Positions 52,227-60,757 are shown, counted from the first letter of the stretch. The stretch is DNA of 64,000 nucleotides from Lysobacter firmicutimachus (GCF_037027445.1 NZ_JBANDL010000002.1:1674001-1738000), one strand, 5' to 3'. Numbers and translations are program-made. The notes: a model not told the origin generated them from the sequence alone.

Positions 52227-54211
52227 CGCGGCCGCGCCGCGGGAATATCGACCCGCGCGGTACGCCGCACGCTGACTTCGATCCGGCGGCGGGCCGACGA
52301 CTCGCGCAGCGACCACGGCAGCGGCAGGTTGTCGGCGACGACCTCCAGGGTGTGTTCGCCGACCGACACGCGCGGGAAGGCGAATTCGCCGTTGCTGTCG
52401 GTGCGTACGGCGTAGCGTCCGTCGAGCACCACGGTGACGTTGGCCGCGGCCTGTTCGGAAGCGGCACGCACGCCGTCGTCGTTGTCGTCGAGGAACAGCG
52501 AGCCGGCGACGTGGCCGGTGGCCGCGCCCGGCGCGCCACCGAGCACCGCCTGGCTGCGGCCGCGCTGACGGTCATAGCGCAGGCTCAACAGCGCCGAGCG
52601 CTCGCGCGGCAGGGCCAGGAACGGCGACTCGATCGCCAGCGGATCGAGCGCGAACGGCGAGCGTTGGCGGCCGCGGCTCTGGTAGACGGCCAGGTTCAGT
52701 GACCAGCGCGGAGCGATGCGCCAGTCCAGGCCGAGATTGAGGTCGGTGCCGCGCAAGGCGCTGGCGCCGTCGCCGTAAGTCCAGCGTGCATTGCCGTCGA
52801 GGCTGACGCGCGAGCCCAGGGCCAGGCCGCCGTAGAAGGCCAGCGTGGCGGTGCGGGTGGAACCGGCGTCGGCGTCGGCGATCTCGCCGTAGCCCAGCGA
52901 CACCGACAAGCGCCGGCCGGCGCGCAGCGGCAGCGCCTGATCGATGCTGGCCTGCCAGCTGCGGCCGAGGCCGTCGCCGTCGGCGTGATCGAATTGCAGC
53001 CGGGTCTGGCCCCACTCGCCGCTACGGTCGGCGAACAACTGCAGCGCATGCGCGTCGCCGTCGGCGTGGCGCAGACTGAGGCTGGCGCCGTAGCCGAGCC
53101 GGCTGCTGGCCTGATAGCGCGCGTAGGCGGTGGCGTACTGGCCGTCGAAGCCGTCGCCGCTGATGGAGCGGATGTCGTCGACGCCGGCGTTCCATTGCCA
53201 GCGGCCGTACTGATAGCCCAGGCGGTAGTAGCCGCCGCGCACGTCCTGGTTGATCGGCAGCGCGCCCCAGGCCAGGCCGGGGTCGAGCGAAAACACGCCG
53301 TAGTGGTGGCGATAGCGGCCGCGCCGGGCGCTGGCGTCGATCCAGCCGCCGGCGGCGTCGCGGCCGTCGTTGCGGCTGCCGAGCAGATTGAACTGCACGC
53401 TGTCGCGTTCGCTGCGCCAGCCGGCCGCCCAGTGCGCGGCCTGGCTGTCGCCGGAGGCGAAGTCCAGATCGCCGCGGCCGTCGGCGACGATCCGGCCGCC
53501 ACTGCCCAGCACCGCCAGCGACTGGTTCCAGCCGGCGCCGCTGCGCCATTGCACACCGGCCGCCGCGACCCGGCCGTCGCCGGGGTCGAAGCCGGCCATG
53601 CGCCGGCCGTCGTAGACGCCGGCGCGGCCGAACGCGGCGTACGCCGAGGTGCCGTCGGCGTCCTGTCGCCATTGCGTGCTGGCGCCGGCCAGCGGCGCGG
53701 TCGGCAGGAAAAAGCGGTATTGATTGCGCTGCAGCTCCGGCGCCGGCGTATTGAGCACGCCCAGGCCGTTGTCCACGCGCCAGCCGCCGTCGAGATACAG
53801 ATTGCGTTGCCACAACGTGGCCAGCCCGCCCCAGTCGCGGCCCTCGTCGCCGTGCAGGCGATCGCTGCGGAACAGGTTGGCGTCCAGCGACAGGCTGCCG
53901 TGATCGGCGGTTTCCCAGAACCCGCCCGCCGAAAGGCCGTGCTCGTCGTAGCTGCGCTCGCCGCGCTCGCTGCGCGCCAGTTGCAGCTCGACGCGCAACG
54001 CGCGCGGCGGGCCGTCGTCGTCGGCCGGCGCTTCGTCCTCGTCCGGCGGCAGCGGCGCCAGCGCCTGCGGGGCGATGATCCGGTCGCGATACGCGCCGGC
54101 GGGAGGCGCCGTCTCGCTGGCGGCGACCGGCGCGGCGACCAGCGCGCCGGCGACGCACCACGCCAGCCGGCGCAGGACGAGCCGGTGCGAGCCGGGGGGA
54201 GGCAACCTCAT
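52223..54211 (-). CDS. Usher-like outer-membrane beta-barrel protein with C-terminal Cna-B-like domain
   Basis: A 662-aa protein with a signal peptide (about 1-32) and an acidic Pro-rich stretch. About 450 residues of alternating aromatic/small beta-strand pattern follow, typical of outer-membrane barrels (GGYYRLGYQYGRWQWNAGVD, GYGASLSLRHADGDAHALQL, TATLAFYGGLALGSRVSLDG). The C-terminus (about 560-640) is a Cna-B/SdrD-like beta-sandwich: GSLFLDDNDDGVRAASEQAA, then RTDSNGEFAFPRVSVGEHTL. Its place between chaperone-like and pilin-like genes suggests an usher role. It is shorter than FimD-type ushers and no plug domain could be assigned by eye. The start overlaps the chaperone stop. Confidence 0.75.
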   Translation of the reverse strand: MRLPPPGSHRLVLRRLAWCVAGALVAAPVAASETAPPAGAYRDRIIAPQALAPLPPDEDEAPADDDGPPRALRVELQLARSERGERSYDEHGLSAGGFWETADHGSLSLDANLFRSDRLHGDEGRDWGGLATLWQRNLYLDGGWRVDNGLGVLNTPAPELQRNQYRFFLPTAPLAGASTQWRQDADGTSAYAAFGRAGVYDGRRMAGFDPGDGRVAAAGVQWRSGAGWNQSLAVLGSGGRIVADGRGDLDFASGDSQAAHWAAGWRSERDSVQFNLLGSRNDGRDAAGGWIDASARRGRYRHHYGVFSLDPGLAWGALPINQDVRGGYYRLGYQYGRWQWNAGVDDIRSISGDGFDGQYATAYARYQASSRLGYGASLSLRHADGDAHALQLFADRSGEWGQTRLQFDHADGDGLGRSWQASIDQALPLRAGRRLSVSLGYGEIADADAGSTRTATLAFYGGLALGSRVSLDGNARWTYGDGASALRGTDLNLGLDWRIAPRWSLNLAVYQSRGRQRSPFALDPLAIESPFLALPRERSALLSLRYDRQRGRSQAVLGGAPGAATGHVAGSLFLDDNDDGVRAASEQAAANVTVVLDGRYAVRTDSNGEFAFPRVSVGEHTLEVVADNLPLPWSLRESSARRRIEVSVRRTARVDIPAARPR

Positions 54212-55002
54212 CGGTTCAATACGGCGTCGAGTTCGAGCCGCTGCCGGTCCCAGTCCAATGCGCCCTCGAGTTTCAAGGGATAGGCGATCGGCGGCGCCGG
54301 CGTGGCCGGATCGTCGCCTTGCGGTTGCAATGCGATCGACCGGGTTTCGCCCGGCAGGATGGGCAGATTGGACGGCGCGAAGGCGATCTTGCGGCCTTGC
54401 GCGTCGGTGCCGTCGATCAGGCCTTCCAGGCGCGAATGGGCGTTGCCGGCGTTGTGGATCTCCAGCACCGGCAGGTCGCGGCCGTCGATGCGCTGCACCC
54501 CCATCGCGCGGGTCTGCAGCCGCGCGGCGGCGCCGCCGACGGCGAGGTAGACGATGATGCCGATCCGCCCCGACACCGGCAGCGCGACCGAGCCGCGTAC
54601 GGTTTCCGGTTCGCCTTCGAGCAGGATCGCGAAGCGGCATTCGCCGGCCGGCGCGTCGGCCGGCACCGCGACTTCGAAGCGATAGCGGCGCTTGCCCTGC
54701 GCGCCGACTTCGATCTGCGCCGCCTCCAGCCCCACCCAGGGGCGGCAGCTGTCCGGCGCCAGCGCCTCGTCGAAGATCGCCGCGCCCTGCGGGTCGAGGC
54801 GCCAGTCGGCGGTCTTGAGCGTGTAGCGCGCCGACGCCGGCGACAGATTGGAGATTTCGACCACGTTGCGATAAGTGGTGCCGGGCCGGGCCGAGTCTTC
54901 GAAGCGCGGCGGCGAAACCAGGGCCGAAAAGCCCTGCGCGGCGACGCACAGGGGCAGCGACGCGAGCAGAGCGGCGAGGGTGCGCAGGCGGGCGAGGCGC
55001 AT
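54208..55002 (-). CDS. Periplasmic fimbrial-chaperone-like protein
   Basis: A 264-aa exported protein (signal about 1-22, LPLCVAAQG). The Ig-like pattern of pilus chaperones is visible: FSALVSPPRFEDSARPGTTY, VVEISNLSPASARYTLKTAD, YRFEVAVPADAPAGECRFAI, GRIGIIVYLAVGG and LEIHNAGNAHSRLEGLIDGT. Two cysteines (DSCRPWV, GECRFA) may pair. The fold assignment rests on pattern and gene context. It is coupled at both ends: ATGA with the barrel gene downstream and TGATG with the small secreted protein upstream. Confidence 0.72.
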   Translation of the reverse strand: MRLARLRTLAALLASLPLCVAAQGFSALVSPPRFEDSARPGTTYRNVVEISNLSPASARYTLKTADWRLDPQGAAIFDEALAPDSCRPWVGLEAAQIEVGAQGKRRYRFEVAVPADAPAGECRFAILLEGEPETVRGSVALPVSGRIGIIVYLAVGGAAARLQTRAMGVQRIDGRDLPVLEIHNAGNAHSRLEGLIDGTDAQGRKIAFAPSNLPILPGETRSIALQPQGDDPATPAPPIAYPLKLEGALDWDRQRLELDAVLNR

Positions 55003-55460
55003 CACGGAGTGTCCAGGTCGACTTCGAAGGAAAAATGCAGTTGCTCGGCGCGCGACAGGCGTTGTCCGTCGGCCTGCAGGTTCAGGCGCACGGTGTCTTC
55101 GAGCAGCCCGGCCGGCAGCGGACCGGCATAGACCAGGGCGCGCTCGCCGGCGCGCAGCGCGCCCGGCAGCAGGCGGCCGCGGGTGGTCCATTGGGTCAGG
55201 ATCGGTCCCGAAGGCGAGGCGGGCAGGGTCATGTAGACGCGGCCCTGGCGGCCCTGCCAGGGCGACAGGTCCAGGCGGACCAGCACGGTCAGCGCACCGG
55301 ACACGGTCTGGCGCGCGTGTTGGCCGGGCACGGCGTCGTCCCATTTCATTTGCACGTCGTTGTCCAGCACCTGGCTGGCGCTGTCGTCGACGCGGAAGGT
55401 GGCGGCCTGGGCCAGGCCGGCGCACAGCGACAGCAGCGCGATCGCCAGCCAGCGGCTCAT
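55002..55460 (-). CDS. Small secreted beta protein of the pilus-like cluster
   Basis: A 152-aa exported protein (signal MSRWLAIALLSLCAGLAQA). The mature part has beta-strand character with no Cys: FRVDDSASQVLDNDVQMKWD, LTVLVRLDLSPWQGRQGRVY, ERALVYAGPLPAGLLEDTVR, and ends LHFSFEVDLDTP. It is not recognised; it could be a minor subunit or assembly factor. It overlaps the stop of the pilin-like gene upstream by 4 nt and the chaperone gene start by 1 nt. Confidence 0.7.
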   Translation of the reverse strand: MSRWLAIALLSLCAGLAQAATFRVDDSASQVLDNDVQMKWDDAVPGQHARQTVSGALTVLVRLDLSPWQGRQGRVYMTLPASPSGPILTQWTTRGRLLPGALRAGERALVYAGPLPAGLLEDTVRLNLQADGQRLSRAEQLHFSFEVDLDTP

Positions 55461-56095
55461 GGCGCGCTCAGGGTGTAGACCACCCGGCCGGTGTAGGTGC
55501 CGGCGGCGACCACCGCGTCGTTGGCATAGCGGAAACGGTGGCAGCTCTCGCGCCAGCTGTTGGCCGGGAAGCTGGCCAGGCTCTGCACGCCGCCGTTGAA
55601 GCTGCCGGCCGGAATCGGCTGGGTGCCGGTATCGCCGTTGCCGCTGCTGGCCCAGGCGATCTGCGAGAAGGCGATGCTGTCGCCGTTGCCGTTGCTCAGC
55701 CCGGCGGGCGAGGACACGGTCAGGCTGGCCGAGCCGGTGGTGGTCGGACGGCGGTAGAAGCCGCCGATGTAGACCTCGTCGGGCACGTTGCAGAAGGTGT
55801 AGCCGTCGTAGTGGCTGGTGGTCTGGGTGGCGTCGCTGGTCATCGGCTGGTCGGTGCCGTTGCCGAGCGCCGCGGCCGGCACGGTCACCGAGACCTTGTT
55901 GAGCGTGCCGCCGCTGCCCGGCGTGCCGCCGCCTCGATAGGTCCCGGTGAACACGCCGTTGCCGATGCGCAGATAGACCGCGCGGGTGCCGGGCGAGATG
56001 GTGACCACGAAGGCCTGGGCGGCGCCGAGCCACAGCGCGGCCAGCGGCAGCAGGGCCCAGCGGATCTGGCGGATGGCGCGCAGCGATGGCGTCAT
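55457..56095 (-). CDS. Pilin-like subunit, second copy
   Basis: A 212-aa exported protein (signal about 1-28, LGAAQA). It aligns by eye with the pilin-like protein encoded just upstream: YLRIGNG, KVSVTVPAAALGNGTD, LTVSSPAGLSNGNGDSIAFS, and the end AGTYTGRVVYTLSAP. It has two cysteines (TFCNVP, ESCHRF) absent from the upstream paralogue and a longer Gly/Thr-rich loop, so it may be a minor or tip subunit. It is coupled to the next gene by an ATGA overlap. Confidence 0.72.
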   Translation of the reverse strand: MTPSLRAIRQIRWALLPLAALWLGAAQAFVVTISPGTRAVYLRIGNGVFTGTYRGGGTPGSGGTLNKVSVTVPAAALGNGTDQPMTSDATQTTSHYDGYTFCNVPDEVYIGGFYRRPTTTGSASLTVSSPAGLSNGNGDSIAFSQIAWASSGNGDTGTQPIPAGSFNGGVQSLASFPANSWRESCHRFRYANDAVVAAGTYTGRVVYTLSAP

Positions 56096-56192
56096 GACGG
56101 ACGGTTCCGGTGCGGAGGCGGAAGCCCTCCCGCGGACGCGCCGCGGGAGGAGGGAGCGAAACGGACGGCGGAGCGCGTCGCCCGTCCGCCGC

Positions 56193-56810
56193 TTACGGCA
56201 TCGAAGCGGTGTAGGTGACGCGGCTGTTGTTGGCGTTGACGCCGCCGTACACGCCCGGGGCGACGACGTTGTTGTTGAGGTAGGTGTAGGTCCAACGCGC
56301 GCTGCGGTTGACGACCTTGCCGCTGGCCGGCGCGATGGTGAGCGGCGTCGAGGCGCCGTCGGTCAGCACCGGCGCCGGCAGGGCGGCGGTGTCGCTGGCG
56401 GTGGCGATCTGGCTGTAGGAAATGGTGTCGCCGGCGGCGCCGTTGCTGAGCGCGCCCAGCGCGGTGGCGCCGAGGGTGATGTTGCCGTTGTTGCCGACCA
56501 CCTTGGCGGTGACTTCGCCGTTGCCGAGGTCGCCCGAGGTCGCGGTCGCGGCGACGGCGGCGCCGTTGCCGACGTTGGCGGCCGGGACGGCGAAGGCGAT
56601 CTGGTTGACCGTCGCGGTGCTGGTGTAGTCCGCGCCGCTGCCGACGCGCAGGAACAGGATCTTCGGAATCGTGATCTGGAAGTCGAGCTTGGCGCTGGCG
56701 GTCAGCGGCGAGCCGGCGCCGGTGCTGTACTGCGATTCGGCCTGGGCGAGCAGCGGCGCGCCGGCCAGCAGGGCGGCGGCCAGAAGAGAGGTCGGGAGCT
56801 TGCGCATCAT
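56193..56810 (-). CDS. Pilin-like major subunit candidate
   Basis: A 205-aa exported protein (signal about 1-27, cut near LLAQAES). The mature chain is Ala/Gly/Thr/Asn-rich and all-beta in pattern, without Cys: LDFQITIPKILFLRVGSGAD, NQIAFAVPAANVGNG, ITLGATALGALSNGAAGDTI, SYSQIATAS and the C-terminal YTYLNNNVVAPGVYGGVNAN, RVTYTASMP. First gene of the cluster, 97 bp before the second copy, so a major subunit is likely. Classification as fimbrial is from composition, paralogy and context. Confidence 0.75.
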   Translation of the reverse strand: MMRKLPTSLLAAALLAGAPLLAQAESQYSTGAGSPLTASAKLDFQITIPKILFLRVGSGADYTSTATVNQIAFAVPAANVGNGAAVAATATSGDLGNGEVTAKVVGNNGNITLGATALGALSNGAAGDTISYSQIATASDTAALPAPVLTDGASTPLTIAPASGKVVNRSARWTYTYLNNNVVAPGVYGGVNANNSRVTYTASMP

Positions 56811-57512
56811 CGGGATCCAAAAGGAGGTGAGCGGCCGGGGCTCCGGGCGCTGACCGCAGGCAGAAGCAGGTTTCGTGCCAAAAAATGTGACACATAGCTC
56901 ATTGAAATTGTTAACACAAAGTGATTTTTGCGTGAGGACGAGTGAGTCAGAAGCTGACCTGCGGCGTCGGTTTGCGTCTTTTCGGGCCAGGGTCGGCACG
57001 TCCTCGGGGCTATTCGGGACAGGAATGGCGGGCTGAGGCGGTCCGGGCGGGGCGGGATCGGCCGCTTCCCCGTTCATGTTTGTGGATGCGCCGACGGCCC
57101 CAGGGGGCGGCGCCGAGAAGCGGCTTCGGCAGGCCGTAGCCGGGGGCGCGGCGGCAGGGGACGACGGCCATGCCGCTGAGCGGCCCCGGCGGTGTATCGG
57201 CCTGCCGTGCCTCCGGAGGGCGGCCGTCGACGGGCGCGAGATCGTGGGCGCCCTGGCCCGCTCGCCGCGAATTCCGTTGCGCCGCTGCGATGTTCGAACC
57301 GGCGCGGTGCGCGCTCAGGCGCCGCGGCCGATTCCGCTGTCTGCGGCAACGCCACCGCCGCGCGGACCGTCGCGACGGCGCACCGCGGTCGGACCGTACG
57401 GGGCCGGCGAGCGCGCTTCACTCTTGCTTCACCGCAGCCACACCGCCGGGCCATCGCGTCCCCGCATGCGCTGCGCATGCTGCGCTCCGAGTTCGTAACC
57501 AGGAGCAGGACC
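56811..57512. other. 702-bp divergent regulatory region (pilus cluster / creD)
   Basis: The left part (56880-56940) is AT-rich and probably holds the pilin promoter. On the minus strand TTGTGT and TATGTG are 17 bp apart, and TGTGA-N6-GCTCA (56887-56902) resembles a CRP/Clp half-site. The middle is GC-rich with no supported gene. The right end holds the cre tag before creD. Confidence 0.5.
57417..57432 (+). promoter_or_regulatory. CreB binding site (cre tag) TTCAC-N6-TTCAC
   Basis: An exact direct repeat TTCAC (57417-57421), six bases, TTCAC (57428-57432), matching the published cre/blr tag consensus of CreB-type regulators. It ends 80 bp upstream of the creD ATG on the coding strand. Confidence 0.88.
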
Positions 57513-58916
57513 ATGCGGGTGTGGCTGAAGATGTTGTTGGTGCTGGGGATGACCCTGGCGATCCTGATACCGCTGTTGATGATCGGCGGGATCATCGACG
57601 AGCGGCAGGGCTATCGCGCCGAAGCGGTGAACCGGATGGCGCGCAGCTACGCCGGCGCGCAGGCCTTTTCCGGGCCGGTGCTGGTGGTGCCGTACGAAGA
57701 GACCTGGATCGAGCAGGAGAAGGACCTCGACGGCGCGATCAAGCAGGTGCGGCGCCGCGAAGTCGCGCACTGGACTTTCTTCCCGAACAAGCTCGAGGTC
57801 GAGGGCGAACTGCTGCCGCGCGTGCGCCAGCTCGGCCTGCACAAGGTGCGGGTGTACGACTGGACCGGCCATGCGCGCGCCGATTTCAGCGCGACCATTC
57901 CGGCCGACCCGGCAGTCGATTCGACCCGCAACGGCCGCGTGCGCAGCATCGGCCGGCCGTGGATCAGCTACGCCTTCGCCGACGTGCGCGGCCTGCGCGC
58001 GCCCAAGCTGCGTTTGAATGGCGTCGAGGCGGCGATCGAGGACGGTCTGGGCGCGCGCGACGGCGGCGGCATCCACGCCCGCCTGGCGGCGCCGGCGCCG
58101 GGCGCTCAGTTGCGCGTGAACACCGACCTGAGCTTCGTCCTCGGCGGCACCGAATCGCTGGCGCTGGTGCCGCTGGGCAAGAGCAACCGCTTCGCCCTGC
58201 ATTCCAAGTGGCCGCACCCGAACTACGGCGGCAGCTTCCCGCCGAGTTCGGACGACATCAGCGAGAACGGCTTCCGCGCCGAATGGCAGGTGGCCTCGGT
58301 GGCGACCAACGCCCAGCGCCAGTACCTGGCCGGCAACGTGCTGCCGGTGGTGCGCCTTACCCGCGACGACGACTCCAACGAACCGATCGGCGAAGTCAAC
58401 GCGGTGCAGGTGACGCTCAAGGACCCGGTCAACGTCTACACCCAGGCCGACCGCGCGACCAAGTACGGCTTGCTGTTCGTGTTGCTGACCTTCGTCGGCT
58501 TCTTCATGTTCGAACTGATCAAGCAATTGCGCATCCACCCGATCCAGTACGGCCTGGTCGGCTTGGCGCTGGCGATCTTCTTCCTGCTGCTGGTCAGCCT
58601 CAGCGAGCACATCGCCTTCGGCTACGCCTATCTGGCGGCGAGCGCGGCCTGCATCGGCCTGCTGGTGTTCTATCTCAGCGCGGTGCTGCGCAGCCTGGTG
58701 CGCGCGCTCGGCTTCGGCGCCATGCTGACCACGCTGTACGGCGCCCTGTACGGGTTGCTGGTGTCCGAGGACAACGCGCTGGTGCTGGGCGCCGGCCTGC
58801 TGTTCCTGATCCTGGCCACGATCATGGCGGTCACCCGCAAGGTCGACTGGTACCAGCTCGGCGGCGGGCTGCCGCGCCGTGCGCCGGTGCCGGACCCGCC
58901 GGTCGGCCCGCTCTGA
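57513..58916 (+). CDS. creD: Inner-membrane protein CreD
   Basis: A 467-aa CreD, the main effector of CreBC, linked to envelope integrity and colicin or beta-lactam phenotypes. TM1 (about 5-25) precedes a large periplasmic domain (VLVVPYEETWIEQEKDLDGA, LVPLGKSNRFALHSKWPHPN, YGGSFPPSSDDISENGFRAE). The C-terminal half has about six transmembrane segments (YGLLFVLLTFVGFFMFELIK, LALAIFFLLLVSLSEHIAFG). AGGAG lies 9 bp before the ATG. It is separated from creBC by the pilus-like cluster but keeps its own cre tag. Confidence 0.95.
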   Translation: MRVWLKMLLVLGMTLAILIPLLMIGGIIDERQGYRAEAVNRMARSYAGAQAFSGPVLVVPYEETWIEQEKDLDGAIKQVRRREVAHWTFFPNKLEVEGELLPRVRQLGLHKVRVYDWTGHARADFSATIPADPAVDSTRNGRVRSIGRPWISYAFADVRGLRAPKLRLNGVEAAIEDGLGARDGGGIHARLAAPAPGAQLRVNTDLSFVLGGTESLALVPLGKSNRFALHSKWPHPNYGGSFPPSSDDISENGFRAEWQVASVATNAQRQYLAGNVLPVVRLTRDDDSNEPIGEVNAVQVTLKDPVNVYTQADRATKYGLLFVLLTFVGFFMFELIKQLRIHPIQYGLVGLALAIFFLLLVSLSEHIAFGYAYLAASAACIGLLVFYLSAVLRSLVRALGFGAMLTTLYGALYGLLVSEDNALVLGAGLLFLILATIMAVTRKVDWYQLGGGLPRRAPVPDPPVGPL

Positions 58917-59036
58917 CCGCTCATGCCGCGCTCGGGACCGCCCGGGCGCGGCGAGGCCGCGGCTGCGCAAACCTTGATACAGAAAAGATCGGTCCGGGAA
59001 CGGCACGGCGGCTTGCGCGCTGACTAAGATGGACCG

Positions 59037-59645
59037 ATGAAGAAGCCGATGCCCGTCATCCGCAGTTTCGCTGGGGTGGAGATCGCCCCTCATCTGCCGG
59101 CGCTGGCCGAACTGCGCATGCGCGTGTTCCGCGACTGGCCGTATTTGTACGACGGCGACGCCCAGTACGAGGAGCGTTACCTGCGCACGTATCGCGATTC
59201 CTGGCGCAGCGTGGTGGTGCTGGCTTTCGACGGAGGGCGCGTGGTCGGCGCCTCGACCGGGTTGCCGCTGAGCGACGAGACCGACGAGATCCGCGGGGCT
59301 TTCGACGGTCATCTGGTCCAGGTCGAGCACGTGTTCTATTGCGGCGAGTCGGTGTTGTTGCCGGAGTATCGCGGGCTCGGCGTCGGCCATCGCTTTTTCG
59401 ACCTGCGCGAGGCGCATGCGCGCGCGCTGGGCGATTTCCGCTGGACCGCGTTCTGCGCGGTCGAGCGCGATCACGACGACCCGCGCCGGCCGGCGTTCCA
59501 CCGCGGCAACGAGGTCTTCTGGCGCAAGCGCGGCTACACCCATCGTCCCGAACTGCGCGCCCACCTGAGCTGGAGCGAGGTCGGCCGCGGCGAACAGCCG
59601 CATACTTTGAGTTTCTGGCTGCGGCCTTTGGAGCGTGGGCGATGA
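59037..59645 (+). CDS. GNAT-family acetyltransferase paired with a hydrolase gene
   Basis: A 202-aa GNAT protein: LAELRMRVFRDWPYLYDGDA, VVVLAFDGGRVVGASTGLPL, the core VFYCGESVLLPEYRGLGVGH (R-G-L-G-V-G acetyl-CoA loop) and AFHRGNEVFWRKRGYTHRPE. In several bacteria a GNAT domain of this kind is fused to a carbon-nitrogen hydrolase; here the hydrolase is the next gene, 24 bp on, so the two are probably co-expressed. Substrate unknown. Confidence 0.88.
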   Translation: MKKPMPVIRSFAGVEIAPHLPALAELRMRVFRDWPYLYDGDAQYEERYLRTYRDSWRSVVVLAFDGGRVVGASTGLPLSDETDEIRGAFDGHLVQVEHVFYCGESVLLPEYRGLGVGHRFFDLREAHARALGDFRWTAFCAVERDHDDPRRPAFHRGNEVFWRKRGYTHRPELRAHLSWSEVGRGEQPHTLSFWLRPLERGR

Positions 59646-59669
59646 GGCATGCGGCATGAGGAGCGCGGG

Positions 59670-60563
59670 ATGAGGATAGCGGTGGCCAAGTACCGGATCG
59701 GCGCGCCGCGCGATTTCGCCGAGTTCGCCGACAAGCAGGCGCAGTGGCTGGCCGAGGCGCGCGCCGGCGGCGCGCAGGTGGCGGTGCTGCCGGAGTACCT
59801 GTCGCTGGAGCTGGGCGCGACCTTCGGTGCCGCCACCCAGGGCGACCTGCATGCCTCGCTGGTCGCCACCCAGGCCTATCGCGGCGCCTGGCTGGAACTG
59901 TTCGGCCTGCTCGCGCGCGAATTGCGCCTGCACGTGGTGGCCGGCAGTTTCCTGCTCGATCCGGGGCACGGCCGCTATCGCAACCGCTGTTACGCCTTCG
60001 CGCCGGACGGCGGCCGGGTGTGGCAGGACAAGCTGCAATTGACCGGGTTCGAAAAGCGCGCCGGGGTGATCGAGGCCGGCGACGAGCTCAAGGCTTTCGC
60101 CCTCGGCCCGACGCGCGCGGGCATCGCGGTCTGCTACGACATCGAATTTCCGCTGCCGGTGCGCGCGCAATGCGAGGCCGGGGCGCGGTTGTTGCTGGCG
60201 CCGAGCTGCACCGACACCGAGGCCGGCGCGACCCGGGTGCGGGTGGGGTGCCTGGCGCGCGCGCTGGAGAACCGTTGCTTCGTCGCCCAGGCGGTGACCG
60301 CGGGCGATGCGGCCTGGAGTCCGGCGCTGGACGTGAACACCGGCGAAGCCGCGGTGTACGCGCCGATGGACGTCGGCCTGCCGGCCGACGGCGTGCTTGC
60401 GCAGACCCGCGGCGGGCAGCGCTGGGCGTATGCCGATCTGGATTTCGCCGCGCTCGACGCCAGCCGCGAGCGGGCGCAGGTCGCCAACGATCGCGACTGG
60501 CCCGGCCAGCACGCCCCGGCGATTGCGCGGGCGCGCGTGCAGGCCTGGGAACCGCGCGGCTGA
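59670..60563 (+). CDS. Carbon-nitrogen hydrolase (nitrilase superfamily)
   Basis: A 297-aa nitrilase-superfamily amidase. The Glu-Lys-Cys triad is present: VAVLPEYLSLELG (Glu), RVWQDKLQLTGFEK (Lys) and GIAVCYDIEFPLPVRAQ (Cys), with LLAPSCTDTEAGATRVRVGC and ALENRCFVAQAVTA as family text. It hydrolyses an amide or nitrile; the specific substrate is unknown. ATG at 59670 follows AGGAG; an ATG at 59649 would add seven residues. It forms a probable two-gene unit with the GNAT gene. Confidence 0.92.
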   Translation: MRIAVAKYRIGAPRDFAEFADKQAQWLAEARAGGAQVAVLPEYLSLELGATFGAATQGDLHASLVATQAYRGAWLELFGLLARELRLHVVAGSFLLDPGHGRYRNRCYAFAPDGGRVWQDKLQLTGFEKRAGVIEAGDELKAFALGPTRAGIAVCYDIEFPLPVRAQCEAGARLLLAPSCTDTEAGATRVRVGCLARALENRCFVAQAVTAGDAAWSPALDVNTGEAAVYAPMDVGLPADGVLAQTRGGQRWAYADLDFAALDASRERAQVANDRDWPGQHAPAIARARVQAWEPRG

Positions 60564-60757
60564 TCCCCGGGCGTCGCGGACGCCGCGCGCCTGTAGGGGC
60601 GGCGTCCCACGGGGATTTCCTTCGGTCATAAGCTGCGACTCACCGAAGCGACCCGCGCAAGCGTGGCCCCAAGGAGCCCGCTTGCACGGCGCTGCTCAAG
60701 CCAGCGCCTGGTGTGCGAATCGCTTCGGCGGACGACGTGGTATGGCCTGGCTTCGGT

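Noticed and set aside
57076..57498. Plus-strand frame of 140 codons before creD
   Set aside because: Composition is GC-noise and it overlaps the cre tag and creD leader.
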